Source: Nocardioides alpinus
GTDB taxonomy: Bacteria; Actinomycetota; Actinomycetes; Propionibacteriales; Nocardioidaceae
Length of the DNA stretch: 64,000 nt
Assembly (NCBI RefSeq): GCF_900112035.1
Contig: NZ_FOKC01000006.1
Span: 124,001 to 188,000, forward strand
Direction of reading: 5' to 3'
Shown here: positions 11,901-24,093 of the stretch, piece by piece
Layout: every line of letters starts with the position of its first letter
How positions within the stretch are numbered: position 1 is the stretch's first letter
Program-made: the position numbers and the translations under genes
The notes under the pieces: generated by a model
Databases searched by the model: none
The model's input: only the letters and a program-made list of their open reading frames with translations
What the model was told of the DNA's origin: nothing

Positions 11901-11998
11901 GCTGGTCAACTACCGAAATCGGCACTCCCTCGAATCGAGGCGGGGCTGGTCAACTACCGAAACCGGCCCTCCCCGCGATCGACTGAGGGCTGGTCAAC
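11901..11998 (+). repeat. 44-bp-period tandem repeat between whiA and yvcK
   Basis: GCTGGTCAAC recurs at 11901, 11945 and 11989, exactly 44 bp apart. The first two units continue with TACCGAAA, a YCGGC stretch and a C-rich tail; the third is truncated and its TCA (11994-11996) is the complement of the yvcK stop codon. So the repeat starts inside the yvcK 3' end and runs to just before whiA. Confidence 0.75.
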
Positions 11999-12974
11999 GA
12001 CCCTCGACCGCTTCCTCGACGATCCGCGCGAAGGCGGCCGCGAGACGGTCGGGATCGTGGCGCGGCTCACCGGGCACGGCGATGTCCTCCACGACCAGGC
12101 GCGCCCCCCGATCGGCCACGGACTTCTCGAGGCGGTCGCGGTCATCGGCCAGGGACGAGGCGTCGACGAGCACGGCGTGGACGGTCAGGTCCGGCGCGTG
12201 CTCGAACAGCGCGGCGAGGTGGTCGGCAGGCCCGAAGCCGGTGGTCTCCCCCAGCTGCGCCTCCAGGTTGAGCACCACGACCAGCCGGCCCCGGGTCTCG
12301 GCCAGCGCCGTCCGCAGCCCGGGAACCATGAGGTGCGGGATGACGGAGGTGAACCACGACCCGGGCCCCAGCACGACCCATTCGGCGGTGCGGATCGCCT
12401 CGACGGCCTCGTCGCAGGCCTGCGGGTCCTCGGGCACGAGAGCGACGGACTCGATCTGCCCGACGGTGGTCGCGACCTCGACCTGGCCGCGTACGACGCT
12501 CACGCCGTCCGGGTCCGCAGGATCGGCCCCCCGCACCCGCGCGGTGATGTCCATGGGCGTGGTGGCCATCGGCAGCACCCGCCCGTGGGCGCCGAGCAGG
12601 CGTCCCACCCAGTCGAGCGCGCGGACGGGGTCGCCCATGAGCTCCCAGAGCGACACGATCAGCAGGTTGCCGACGACGTGGCCCTGCATCTCACCGTGCC
12701 CGGCGAAGCGGTGCTGGACGACGTCGGCCCACGTGCGGCCCCACTCGTCGTCGCCGCAGAGGGCGGCGAGCGCCATCCGCAGGTCGCCGGGAGGAAGTAC
12801 GCCGAACTCGCCGCGCAGCCGGCCGGAGGACCCGCCGTTGTCGGCGACCGTCACGACCGCGGTCAGGTCGTCGATGGTGAGGTCGTCCTTGAGGCGGCGC
12901 AACGCCGACAGCGTGGCGGCGAGCCCGTGCCCGCCGCCGAGGGCGACGGCGGCCTGCGCGGTGTCGCGGGCCAC
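11994..12974 (-). CDS. yvcK: Gluconeogenesis factor family protein YvcK
   Basis: YvcK/CofD-like protein that binds UDP-sugars and is needed for carbon-source-dependent growth and cell shape in other bacteria. 326 aa. The N-terminal nucleotide loop ALGGGHGLAATLSALR and TVADNGGSSGRLR are characteristic. GTG start 1 nt after the rapZ stop. Its stop codon is inside the 44-bp repeat. Confidence 0.93.
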   Translation of the reverse strand: MARDTAQAAVALGGGHGLAATLSALRRLKDDLTIDDLTAVVTVADNGGSSGRLRGEFGVLPPGDLRMALAALCGDDEWGRTWADVVQHRFAGHGEMQGHVVGNLLIVSLWELMGDPVRALDWVGRLLGAHGRVLPMATTPMDITARVRGADPADPDGVSVVRGQVEVATTVGQIESVALVPEDPQACDEAVEAIRTAEWVVLGPGSWFTSVIPHLMVPGLRTALAETRGRLVVVLNLEAQLGETTGFGPADHLAALFEHAPDLTVHAVLVDASSLADDRDRLEKSVADRGARLVVEDIAVPGEPRHDPDRLAAAFARIVEEAVEGR

Positions 12975-12975
12975 G

Positions 12976-13845
12976 TCACTCCCTGCCGAGGTCGCGGTGG
13001 GCGGTGCTCACGTCGTAGCCCGCCTCACGCAGCCGGCCCGCGATCGCCTCGGTCATCGCGACGCTGCGGTGCTTGCCCCCGGTGCAGCCGACCGCCACCT
13101 GCATGAAGCGCTTGCCCTCGCCGAGGTAGCCCTGCGCCACGGTCTCCAGCACGGGCAGGTACTGCTCGAGGAGCGTGCCCGCACCCGGCTGGGAGAGGAC
13201 GTAGGCGGCGACGTCGGGATCGCGGCCGTTCTGCGGACGCAGCTCGGGGATCCAGTGCGGGTTGGGCAGGAACCGCATGTCGGCGACCCAGTCGGCGTCC
13301 ACCGGGATGCCGTACTTGAAGCCGAAGCTGATCACCGTCACCTGCAGGCGCGTGGTGGCGGCCGTGCCGAACAGCTCGGCGATCCGGTCCTGGAGCTGGT
13401 GGACGTTGAAGTTGGACGTGTCGAGGAGGACGTCGGAGTCGCCGCGGATGTCGGCCATCACGTCGCGCTCGCGCTGCAGGCCGTGGAGCAGCCGCCCGCT
13501 CCCCTGCAGCGGGTGCGGTCGCCGGGCCGCCTCCTGACGGCGTACGAGGACGTCGTCGGTGGCCTCGAGGAAGAGCAGCGTCGTGGGTCGACCGGTGACC
13601 TGCTGGTGACGGTTGGCCTGCAGGGTGTCGAAGAACGACCCGGACCGGACGTCGACCACGACGGCGATCGGCTGCTGGATGCCCCGGCTGTCGTCGACGA
13701 GGCGTACGACGTCGCGCACCAGCGTGGGCGGGAGGTTGTCGACCACGAAGAAGCCGAGGTCCTCGAGCTCCTTGGCCGCCGTGCTCCGACCGGCGCCGGT
13801 CATGCCGGTGACGATGACCAGCTCGCCGGGTGTGGGCTCAGACAT
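12976..13845 (-). CDS. rapZ: RNase adapter/nucleotide-binding protein RapZ
   Basis: P-loop protein of the RapZ (YvcJ) family, 289 aa. N-terminal Walker A GMTGAGRST at about residues 14-22; C-terminal domain with GCTGGKHRSVAM, the conserved metabolite-binding loop. Name follows the E. coli RNase adapter; the RNA role in actinobacteria is not established. Sits directly after uvrC (ATG next to the uvrC stop region) in the conserved uvrC-rapZ-yvcK-whiA order. Confidence 0.93.
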   Translation of the reverse strand: MSEPTPGELVIVTGMTGAGRSTAAKELEDLGFFVVDNLPPTLVRDVVRLVDDSRGIQQPIAVVVDVRSGSFFDTLQANRHQQVTGRPTTLLFLEATDDVLVRRQEAARRPHPLQGSGRLLHGLQRERDVMADIRGDSDVLLDTSNFNVHQLQDRIAELFGTAATTRLQVTVISFGFKYGIPVDADWVADMRFLPNPHWIPELRPQNGRDPDVAAYVLSQPGAGTLLEQYLPVLETVAQGYLGEGKRFMQVAVGCTGGKHRSVAMTEAIAGRLREAGYDVSTAHRDLGRE

Positions 13846-15840
13846 TCAGTCCTCCTCGATGAGCTCGCCGGTGGCCGTGTTGACCGCCGGGGACGTGGCG
13901 TGAGTCTTGCGGGTCGCGTCGGCCTTCGCGACCGCGTCCTTGATGGCGGTGGCGGTCCGGGGGCCGATCCCGGGCACCAGCGCGATGGCGTCGGCATCGG
14001 CCTCACGGAGCTTCTTGAGCGACCCGAAGTGCTTGAGCAGCGTCTTGCGCCGCACCTCGCCGAGACCAGGCACGTCGTCGAGCATGCTCTCGACCATCGA
14101 CTTGGAACGCCGGCTGCGGTGATGGTTGATCGCGAACCGGTGGGCCTCGTCGCGGATCCGCTGGAGGAGGTAGAGGCCCTCGCTGGTGCGGGCCATGATC
14201 ACCGGGTCCTCCTCCCCCGGCAGCCACACCTCCTCGAGCCGCTTGGCCAGGCCGCACACCGGGATGTCGGTGACCCCGAGCTCGGCGAGCGCCTCCTGGG
14301 CCGCGGCCACCTGGGGCGGTCCGCCGTCGACGACGACCAGGCCCGGTGCGTAGGCGAACTTCCTCGGCCGTCCTGTCTCGGGGTCGACCAGCATCGGACC
14401 GGAGTCGGTCGACACGGTCTCGCTCCGCGCCTGCTCGTCGAGCAGCCGCTTGAAGCGCCTGGTGATCACCTCGTGCATCGACGCGACGTCGTTCTGCCCG
14501 TCGACGCCGCGGATCACGAAGCGGCGGTACTCGGACTTGCGGGACAGGCCGTCCTCGAAGACGACCATCGAGGCGACCACCTCGGTGCCCTGGAGGTTGG
14601 ACACGTCGTAGCACTCGATGCGCAGCGGCACCTCGTCGAGCGCGAGCGCCTTCTGGATCTCCTCGAGCGCCCGGTTGCGGGTGGTCAGGTCGCTGGCGCG
14701 CTTGGTCTTGTGGAGCATGAGCGCCTGCGAGGCGTTGTTGGCGACGGTCTGCTGCAGGTCGCGCTTGTCGCCGCGCTGCGGCACCCGGATGGAGACCTTG
14801 CTGCCGCGTCGCTCGCCCAGGAGCACCTCGAGCACGTCGGCGTCGGGCGGCAGCGCCGGCACCAGCACCTCGCGCGGGATGGTCTCTCCCCCGTCGTCGA
14901 CGCCGACGCCGCCGTAGAGCTGGAGCAGGAAGTCCTGCACGAGCTCGGGGGTGCCGCCCTCGTCGGTGCGGTCGGCCACCCACCCGCGCTGGCCGCGGAT
15001 CCGGCCGCCGCGGACGTAGAAGATCTGGACGGCGACCTCGAGCGGGTCCTCGGCGAGGGCGATCACGTCGGCGTCGGTGCCGTCGCCCAGCACCACCGCC
15101 TGCTTCTCCAGCGCCTTCGTCAGCGCGCCGAGGTCGTCACGCAACCGGGCGGCCTTCTCGAAGTCGAGCGCCTCGGAGGCGGCGTACATCTGGCGCTCGA
15201 TGCGCTTGGTGAACGCGGTGGTGTTGCCGCCCATGAAGTCGCAGAAGTCGTCGACGATCTCGCGGTGCTCGTCGGGCGAGACGTTGCCGACGCAGGGCGC
15301 CGCGCACTTGTCGATGTAGCCCAGCAGGCACGGCCGCCCGATCTGCGCCGAGCGCTTGAAGACGCCGTTGCTGCACGAGCGCATCGGGAAGACCCGCAGC
15401 AGCAGGTCGACGGTCTCGCGGATCGCCCACGCGTGGCTGTAGGGGCCGAAGTATCGGGTGCCCTTGCGCTTGGCGCCGCGCCCGACCATCACCCGCGGGA
15501 ACTCGTCGCCGACGGTGACCGCGAGCCAGGGGTAGGACTTGTCGTCGCGGTACTTGACGTTGAAGCGCGGGTCGAACTCCTTGATCCAGCTGTACTCCAG
15601 CTGCAGCGCCTCGACCTCGGTGTCGACGACGGTCCACTCGACGCTCGCGCCGGTCGTGACCATGCTCGCCGTGCGCGGGTGGAGGTTGCCGATGTCCTGG
15701 AAGTAGGACGACAGGCGCGGGCGCAGGCTCTTGGCCTTGCCGACATAGATGACGCGACCCTTGGCGTCGCGGAACCGGTAGACCCCCGGCTTGGTCGGGA
15801 TCGACCCCTGAGCGGGTCGATAGGAGCTCGGCGTGGCCAC
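13846..15840 (-). CDS. uvrC: Excinuclease ABC subunit C
   Basis: Dual-incision nuclease of nucleotide excision repair. 664 aa: GIY-YIG domain at residues ~15-95 ([20 protein letters not shown]), the UVR contact segment near residue 215, the RNase H-like endonuclease domain ([14 protein letters not shown], ~500), and C-terminal helix-hairpin-helix motifs ([10 protein letters not shown]). GTG start with TAGGGT 6 nt upstream, suggesting leaderless transcription that heads the rapZ-yvcK-whiA run. Confidence 0.97.
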   Translation of the reverse strand: MATPSSYRPAQGSIPTKPGVYRFRDAKGRVIYVGKAKSLRPRLSSYFQDIGNLHPRTASMVTTGASVEWTVVDTEVEALQLEYSWIKEFDPRFNVKYRDDKSYPWLAVTVGDEFPRVMVGRGAKRKGTRYFGPYSHAWAIRETVDLLLRVFPMRSCSNGVFKRSAQIGRPCLLGYIDKCAAPCVGNVSPDEHREIVDDFCDFMGGNTTAFTKRIERQMYAASEALDFEKAARLRDDLGALTKALEKQAVVLGDGTDADVIALAEDPLEVAVQIFYVRGGRIRGQRGWVADRTDEGGTPELVQDFLLQLYGGVGVDDGGETIPREVLVPALPPDADVLEVLLGERRGSKVSIRVPQRGDKRDLQQTVANNASQALMLHKTKRASDLTTRNRALEEIQKALALDEVPLRIECYDVSNLQGTEVVASMVVFEDGLSRKSEYRRFVIRGVDGQNDVASMHEVITRRFKRLLDEQARSETVSTDSGPMLVDPETGRPRKFAYAPGLVVVDGGPPQVAAAQEALAELGVTDIPVCGLAKRLEEVWLPGEEDPVIMARTSEGLYLLQRIRDEAHRFAINHHRSRRSKSMVESMLDDVPGLGEVRRKTLLKHFGSLKKLREADADAIALVPGIGPRTATAIKDAVAKADATRKTHATSPAVNTATGELIEED

Positions 15841-15846
15841 CCGCCA

Positions 15847-15852
15847 ACCCTA
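15847..15852 (-). promoter_or_regulatory. -10 box of uvrC (leaderless)
   Basis: TAGGGT on the minus strand, 6-nt spacer to the GTG at 15840. Confidence 0.55.
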
Positions 15853-15903
15853 CGGGCGGCCCCCGACAGCGGGGACCGCCCGGTCAGTGATGACGCGGTG
15901 CGT

Positions 15904-18066
15904 TCAGCGCACCTTCTCGGAGCGCGACTTCGCGCTCGCGGACCTGAACCCCTTCTTCCGGCCGGTCACCTTCACCGCAATCCTCTTGCCCTTCATCGCA
16001 CGCGAGATCCGCAGCTTCTTGCCGGTCGCGCCGCGGATGGCCTTCTTGCCGGCGAACCACTGGTAGCGGAACTTCGTGCCACGGGTCCAGCCCAACGTTT
16101 GCGCCACCACGCGCTTGCCGACCCTGGCCTTGCCGCCGATCTTCGGTCGCGGGCTCATCAGCTTGCCGGTGCGGACCCTGCGGGTGGTGTCGGACCTCGC
16201 GAAGTCGGAGGTGACGAAGCCCCCGGCACGCGGGAACTCCGAGACCTGGATCCGCTTGCCGCGGTCCTTCACGGTGAGCCGGTAGGTGCTCGACGTCGCG
16301 CCCTTGATGGCCCTGCCGTTGCGGGTCCACCTGTAGACCGGCGCGAAGTCGGCCGGCCGCTCGCCGTAGTAGTTGACCCAGTCGAGGCCGAGCGCGGTGA
16401 GCTTGACGCCCACCCGCGCCTTCCCGGAGATCTCGGGATAGCGACGCGTGCCGTTGGCGTACCACTCCGCCCGTCCGATCGTCTGCGCCGCCGTCGTCCG
16501 GGACACCGGGTTGTGGCCGGGTGCGTACGCCGTCACGACGACGGCGAGCTGCCCGCCGGCCATGCCTGCGGTGGGACGGATGGTGTCGTCCTCGGCGCCG
16601 GGGATCGGCTGGCCGTTGAACGTCCACTGGTAGCGGTAGCCCGCGGGCGCGGGCGCGAAGCCGGAGGCGGACGCGGTGACGTCGCGGAGCGCCGTCGGAG
16701 CGGACATGTACGCCGTACCGCCGGCGACCGTGTTGGCCGTGGGCACGCGGGTGACTGCCACACCGGCACCGTTGCCGGTGACCGTCAACGTGCCGCTCGA
16801 GTTGGACCACACCTCGCCCGACTGCAGCGCTCCGTCGTTGCCGGCAGCAGGCAGGAGGTAGGCACCGCTCGCCTCGTTCTCGCGCTCCACCGTGATGCCG
16901 GGCCGGTAGGTCTGGCCGTAGTAGGCGGGGGCTCCGGCGCTGTAGAAGGTCCCTGCCTCACCGGCCCGGTAGTCGACGAAGTGGCGACGCCCGTTGTCCG
17001 GGTCGATGAAGACGACGCTGCGCAGCCCGCTGGCCGACGCACGCGGAGCCAGGGTCCAGGCGCCGCCCGCGGTGCCGTCGACGACCTCGCCGGCAGCGAT
17101 GACGCCCTGCTCCCAGCGGTAGACCGTGCCGAGCACGGGGCTCACCTTGTCGTCAGGTCCGGCGCCCATCACCTCGTAGTTGTCGCCGTACTCGTCATTG
17201 ATGCTGCTCGCGTGCTGGAGCCCGAGGTTGTGGCCGAGCTCGTGGTCGATCGTGGGCTGCGGCTGCTGCCGCGCGTCGATGATCACCGGGCCGCCGCTGG
17301 CGAAGGACGATCCGACACGGGCCCGCCCAGTGGCCTCCGTGCCGCCGCAGTTCTCCGGGACGACGACGATGAGGTGGTTCGGCGACGCGCCCGAGAAGTC
17401 GACGCCGGGGAACGCCTGGCCGCCCACGCTCGCGGTGATGGCCGCGAAGTCCGCACCGCCGCCACCCAGGCCGCAGGTGGTGGGCGACCCGGCGGTCGAG
17501 GCGACGGCCGCGACGCCGGTGGCCCGCGTCCACGCGGGGATCTGCCCACCGGACTCACGGACCCAGTAGGCCTGGGAGGCGTCGATGTTGGCGAGGATCT
17601 GCGCGTCGGTCAGGCCGATCGGACCGAAGTTGGTCACCCTGGCGACGTACGTCGTGTGGTGGGTCGGGCCGGGTGACGGCGCCGGCTCGGCCACGCGGGC
17701 GCTGACCACCTCGAGCCGTGCACCGGAGACGGCCACCCGCCGCAGGGTGCTGGCTCGCGACGATCCGGCCAACGTGCGACCGCTGCCCGCACCGGGCACG
17801 GCGACCTTCCCGGTGAAGCGTGACAGCGGCTCGGCCGTGAAGCCCTCCGCCAGCTCGAGCGTGCGGCCGGACGGCAGGAGCAGCGAGTAGCGGTCGGCCT
17901 CGCCGTCCTCCCCCGCCAGCACCTGGACCGTGCCGGTGACGTCGAGCGTGTCGCTCGCCGACCGGGCCGGTGCAACGGCGCTGCCCTGCGTCGGTGCCAG
18001 CAGGGCGGCCGTGAGGCCGATTGCCGTGGCGAGCGTGACGCGTGCTCGTAGTGCCCGAAAAGACAT
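15904..18066 (-). CDS. Secreted metzincin-type zinc metalloprotease with C-terminal repeat domains
   Basis: 720 aa. Signal peptide at residues 1-29 (basic start, LATAIGLTAALLAP, then AVA-type cleavage). The zinc site HELGHNLGLQH near residue 274 is the full HExxHxxGxxH metzincin pattern, followed by a Met-turn-like EVMGAG. The C-terminal third (about 450-720) contains three Ig-like repeats sharing YQW/YRW..G..I.GA and KARVG.., probably for wall or substrate binding. Start at ATG 18066 has GGGGGAG 8 nt upstream; the frame stays open far upstream without support. Acts outside the cell; substrate unknown. Confidence 0.85.
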   Translation of the reverse strand: MSFRALRARVTLATAIGLTAALLAPTQGSAVAPARSASDTLDVTGTVQVLAGEDGEADRYSLLLPSGRTLELAEGFTAEPLSRFTGKVAVPGAGSGRTLAGSSRASTLRRVAVSGARLEVVSARVAEPAPSPGPTHHTTYVARVTNFGPIGLTDAQILANIDASQAYWVRESGGQIPAWTRATGVAAVASTAGSPTTCGLGGGGADFAAITASVGGQAFPGVDFSGASPNHLIVVVPENCGGTEATGRARVGSSFASGGPVIIDARQQPQPTIDHELGHNLGLQHASSINDEYGDNYEVMGAGPDDKVSPVLGTVYRWEQGVIAAGEVVDGTAGGAWTLAPRASASGLRSVVFIDPDNGRRHFVDYRAGEAGTFYSAGAPAYYGQTYRPGITVERENEASGAYLLPAAGNDGALQSGEVWSNSSGTLTVTGNGAGVAVTRVPTANTVAGGTAYMSAPTALRDVTASASGFAPAPAGYRYQWTFNGQPIPGAEDDTIRPTAGMAGGQLAVVVTAYAPGHNPVSRTTAAQTIGRAEWYANGTRRYPEISGKARVGVKLTALGLDWVNYYGERPADFAPVYRWTRNGRAIKGATSSTYRLTVKDRGKRIQVSEFPRAGGFVTSDFARSDTTRRVRTGKLMSPRPKIGGKARVGKRVVAQTLGWTRGTKFRYQWFAGKKAIRGATGKKLRISRAMKGKRIAVKVTGRKKGFRSASAKSRSEKVR

Positions 18067-18140
18067 GTGGTGCTCCCCCTGCGCATGCCCCCTGTCAGGG
18101 CAACTCGGGAGCATTGTGTCCCACGCCGGGCGTCCTCGAG

Positions 18141-18605
18141 CTACGCGAGGGAGATCGCGTCCCCGTCCACCGCGATCTCGACGGCCGCGAGGGGGCTGGA
18201 TGCCGGTCCCGACAGCGGTGATCCGTCCTCGAGCGAGAACGTGCTGCCGTGGCAGGGGCACGGGATGTCGCCGTCGGAGCTGGACTCGACGACGCAGCCC
18301 TGGTGCGTGCAGACCGCGGTGAAGGCCTTGAAGTCGCCCTCGGTCGGCTGGGTCACCACGATCTTGGAGGCGGCCACGACGAAGCAACCACCCACGGGTA
18401 CGTCGGCGGCGCTGGCGAGTGCCTCTCCGCCGCCCGAGGCGGCACCGTCCTCGCTCGGCGAGGCGGACCCCTCCTCGGGGCTGGTCGAGGTGGCCGGGTC
18501 GGTGGCCGTGGTGTCCGAGTCGCCACCGCAGGCGGCGAGCAGGGGCACGCCGACGGCGACGGCCGCAGTTCCGGACAGGGCACGACGTCTGTTGATGGCG
18601 GTCAT
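18141..18605 (-). CDS. Rieske [2Fe-2S] lipoprotein
   Basis: 154 aa. N-terminal twin-arginine stretch RRRALSG followed by a lipobox LLAAC (Cys26), so exported by Tat and lipid-anchored. Residues ~30-65 are an acidic Ser/Thr/Pro linker. Cluster ligands are Cys99-x-His101 and Cys116-x-x-His119, with Cys104 and Cys118 in place for the usual disulfide. Standalone Rieske lipoproteins of this size are common in actinobacteria; electron partner unknown. ATG 18605 is chosen because a TAGGCT box ends 8 nt upstream. Confidence 0.88.
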   Translation of the reverse strand: MTAINRRRALSGTAAVAVGVPLLAACGGDSDTTATDPATSTSPEEGSASPSEDGAASGGGEALASAADVPVGGCFVVAASKIVVTQPTEGDFKAFTAVCTHQGCVVESSSDGDIPCPCHGSTFSLEDGSPLSGPASSPLAAVEIAVDGDAISLA

Positions 18606-18613
18606 GCTCCGGG

Positions 18614-18619
18614 AGCCTA
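18614..18619 (-). promoter_or_regulatory. -10 box of the Rieske gene (leaderless)
   Basis: TAGGCT on the minus strand, 8-nt spacer to ATG at 18605. Confidence 0.45.
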
Positions 18620-18655
18620 ACCAGAGCACCTGTGAGCCACCTGAGACCACGCGGT

Positions 18656-21727
<3,072 letters not shown>

Positions 21728-21757
21728 TGTGGTCCTCGTTCTGGCAGATCGATGGAG

Positions 21758-21773
21758 TCGAACACATGTTCGT
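21758..21773. promoter_or_regulatory. LexA (SOS) box upstream of uvrA
   Basis: TCGAACACATGTTCGT fits the actinobacterial LexA consensus TCGAAC-N4-GTTCGA with one mismatch in the last base. It lies 31-46 bp before the uvrA GTG, where repressor binding would cover the promoter. Confidence 0.75.
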
Positions 21774-21888
21774 CTCGGTCGCGCACGCGGTCAAGCCGAC
21801 GCACCGTTCCACCTTCTCACGCAGCACCGACAGCGGGCCCATCGTCCACCCGGGCGGGTGGCCCGCAGGGAGGTGGCACGATGGGGAT

Positions 21889-22593
21889 GTGACCGACCTG
21901 ACGCGCCCCTCGCCCGACCAGATCGCCCGCGCCGACCAGTCCCTCGTACGCACCGTGGACGGGCTCCCCGACGCGGACTACGCCGGTGGCTCGCTGCTGC
22001 CGGACTGGACCCGCGGCCACGTGATCGCCCACCTCACGCTCAACGCCGAGGGCCTGGCCGGCGTCCTGCACGGGGCGCACCTCGGCCAGCCGCAGGCGAT
22101 GTACGCCTCCCCCGAGGGACGCGACGCCGACATCGCCGAGCTCGCCACCGCCGACCCCGCGACGCTCCGGGAGCGCTTCCTCGCCTCCACGACGCAGTTC
22201 GCCGACGCCCTGGGCGCGATGCACGAGGACGACTGGGCGGGCCGCTTCGAGCGCACGCCGGGCGGACCGGAGTTCGCCCTCGTCAACGTCGCCCTGATGA
22301 GGGTGCGGGAGCTGGAGATCCACCACGCCGACCTCGACGCGGGCTACTCCCCCGCCGACTGGCCCGAGGACTTCCGGCTGCTCCTGCTCGAGTCCATGAC
22401 CAAGCGCCCCTACCCCGCGCCGTTCACCGTCCGGCCGACCGACCTCGACCGCTCGTGGCACTACGGCGAGGGTGAGGGCGGTCCCGTCGTCAGCGGTACG
22501 TCGTACGAGCTGGGCTGGTGGCTCACCGGCCGCGGTGCCGGCGAGGGGCTCACGACCGACGCAGGAACCCTCCCGGAGGTGGAGTCGTGGTGA
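21889..22593 (+). CDS. Mycothiol-dependent maleylpyruvate isomerase-like (DinB fold) protein
   Basis: 234 aa, MDMPI N-terminal-domain family. The helical-bundle metal-site segments are visible: [14 protein letters not shown] near residue 43 and [13 protein letters not shown] near 140, with WTRGHV typical of the mycothiol-linked subgroup. Reaction unknown; relatives isomerise maleylpyruvate or transfer mycothiol. GTG 21889 is preferred because CACGAT sits 6 nt upstream and the open frame before it is uvrA promoter DNA. Overlaps the next gene by a few bases (coupled). Confidence 0.75.
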   Translation: MTDLTRPSPDQIARADQSLVRTVDGLPDADYAGGSLLPDWTRGHVIAHLTLNAEGLAGVLHGAHLGQPQAMYASPEGRDADIAELATADPATLRERFLASTTQFADALGAMHEDDWAGRFERTPGGPEFALVNVALMRVRELEIHHADLDAGYSPADWPEDFRLLLLESMTKRPYPAPFTVRPTDLDRSWHYGEGEGGPVVSGTSYELGWWLTGRGAGEGLTTDAGTLPEVESW

Positions 22594-23285
22594 CCGACGA
22601 CAACGAGAGCTACACCGGGGACGTGTCGCCCGGCGGCCCGCCCGACACCAGGACCCTCGGCTGCCTGACAATGACCAAGGTCGCCGTCGACCCCGAGATG
22701 TCCAACAACTGCTACCTGCTCCACTGCAGCGAGACCGACGAGCTGGTGCTCGTCGACGCCGCAGCGGAGCCCGGGCGCCTGCTCGAGCTGATCGGTGACC
22801 GCTCCCTCACGTCGATCGTCACCACCCACCAGCACTGGGACCACCACCGCGGCCTGGCCGCGGTGAAGGCGGCGCACCCGGGGGCGGTCGTGGTCGCCGG
22901 GGAACCGGACGCGGACGCCATCACCGAGCAGACCGGCGTCGCCGTGGACCGTCGGGTCGGCGCGGGCGACAAGGTGGCCGTCGGCACGTGCGACCTCCAC
23001 GTGATCCCGATCGCCGGGCACACGCCCGGCTCGATCGTCCTGCTGATCGACGACTCCTCGGTCTCGGCCACTCCCCACCTCTTCACCGGCGACTCGCTCT
23101 TCCCCGGCGGAGTGGGCGCCACGCGCGGCGACGCCGACCTGTTCGCCCAGCTCATCGACGAGGTGGAGACGAAGATCTTCGGGCGGCTCCCCGACGAGAC
23201 GTGGTTCTACCCCGGTCACGGCGGCGACGGCGTGCTCGGCAACGAGCGGCCCCACCTGGCGGAGTGGCGCGCGCGGGGCTGGTGA
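22590..23285 (+). CDS. MBL-fold metallo-hydrolase (glyoxalase II / persulfide-dioxygenase-like)
   Basis: 231 aa. The metal motif TH80-Q-H82-W-D84-H85 is intact, with GHTPGSIVLLI and FTGDSLF and a late YPGHGGDG histidine, as in hydroxyacylglutathione hydrolase and ETHE1-like enzymes. Start ambiguous between GTG 22587 and 22590; GGAGG at 22575-22579 serves either. Overlaps the DinB-type gene and is followed by a thioredoxin-rhodanese fusion, suggesting low-molecular-weight thiol chemistry (inference). Confidence 0.8.
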   Translation: MTDDNESYTGDVSPGGPPDTRTLGCLTMTKVAVDPEMSNNCYLLHCSETDELVLVDAAAEPGRLLELIGDRSLTSIVTTHQHWDHHRGLAAVKAAHPGAVVVAGEPDADAITEQTGVAVDRRVGAGDKVAVGTCDLHVIPIAGHTPGSIVLLIDDSSVSATPHLFTGDSLFPGGVGATRGDADLFAQLIDEVETKIFGRLPDETWFYPGHGGDGVLGNERPHLAEWRARGW

Positions 23286-23330
23286 GTCCGTCGATGTGGG
23301 TCGGCAGACCCTCCGTGGCAGGCTTGGCGC

Positions 23331-24011
23331 ATGAGCACGCGTGAGCTGACCCTGGCCGACTTCGAGCAGACCGTGAGCGGCGAGGGCATCGTCCTCGTCG
23401 ACTTCTGGGCCGCCTGGTGCGGCCCGTGCCGGCAGTTCGCCCCCGTCTACGAGAAGGCCGCCGAGGACAACCCCGACATCGTCTTCGGCAAGGTCGACAC
23501 CGAGGCCGAGCAGCAGCTCGCCCAGATGGCGGCGATCTCCTCGATCCCGACGCTGATGCTCTTCCGCGACGGCGTCCTCCTCTTCAACCAGGCCGGCGCG
23601 CTGCCGCCCCAGGCGCTGGCCGGCGTGATCTCCCAGGCCCGCGAGCTCGACATGGACGCCGTGCGCCAGGAGGCGCAGGCCGCCCAGGAGGCCGCCGCCA
23701 ACGGCCCGCAGGACGAGGTCGACCTCGACGACTTCGCCGCCGCGCACAGCCAGGGCGCGTACGTCGTGGACGTCCGTGAGGCCGACGAGGTGGCCGGCGG
23801 GCGCGTGCCCGGCGCGGTCCACATCCCGATGAACGACATCCCCGGGCGGATCGCCGAGCTGCCGCGCGACACCCCGTTCTTCGTCATCTGCGCGGTCGGC
23901 GGTCGCAGCCGACAGGTCGTCGACCACCTGCGCGCCGAGGGCCTGCCCGCGATCAACGTGGCCGGCGGGACCGGCGGCTGGGCCCAGCGCGGCTGGCCGC
24001 TCGAGGGCTGA
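23331..24011 (+). CDS. Thioredoxin-rhodanese fusion protein
   Basis: 226 aa. Residues 1-105 are a thioredoxin domain with FWAAWCGPC (Cys30, Cys33) and the cis-proline SIPT. A linker rich in Ala/Gln/Glu (~110-128) leads to a rhodanese domain (~130-226) with VVDVRE and active cysteine 187 in ICAVGGRS. Could shuttle sulfane sulfur and reduce the resulting persulfide in one polypeptide. CAGGCT lies 6 nt before the ATG. Related in theme to the upstream MBL hydrolase. Confidence 0.88.
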   Translation: MSTRELTLADFEQTVSGEGIVLVDFWAAWCGPCRQFAPVYEKAAEDNPDIVFGKVDTEAEQQLAQMAAISSIPTLMLFRDGVLLFNQAGALPPQALAGVISQARELDMDAVRQEAQAAQEAAANGPQDEVDLDDFAAAHSQGAYVVDVREADEVAGGRVPGAVHIPMNDIPGRIAELPRDTPFFVICAVGGRSRQVVDHLRAEGLPAINVAGGTGGWAQRGWPLEG

Positions 24012-24093
24012 CCCAGCCTCCGGCCGAGCCTCCGGTCAGGCACCGGACAGCGGTTGTCGGCATCCGGGGATGCTGGCGAGGACGCGCGGCGGG

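Noticed and set aside
11035..17676. A 2213-codon plus-strand reading frame
   Set aside because: It is the antisense of whiA, yvcK, rapZ, uvrC and the metalloprotease; open only because of high G+C codon bias, with low-complexity translation.
24012..24093. Terminator between the thioredoxin-rhodanese and Tat genes
   Set aside because: Only short stems (GCATCC/GGATGC, CCGGT/ACCGG) without a U tract; too weak to annotate.
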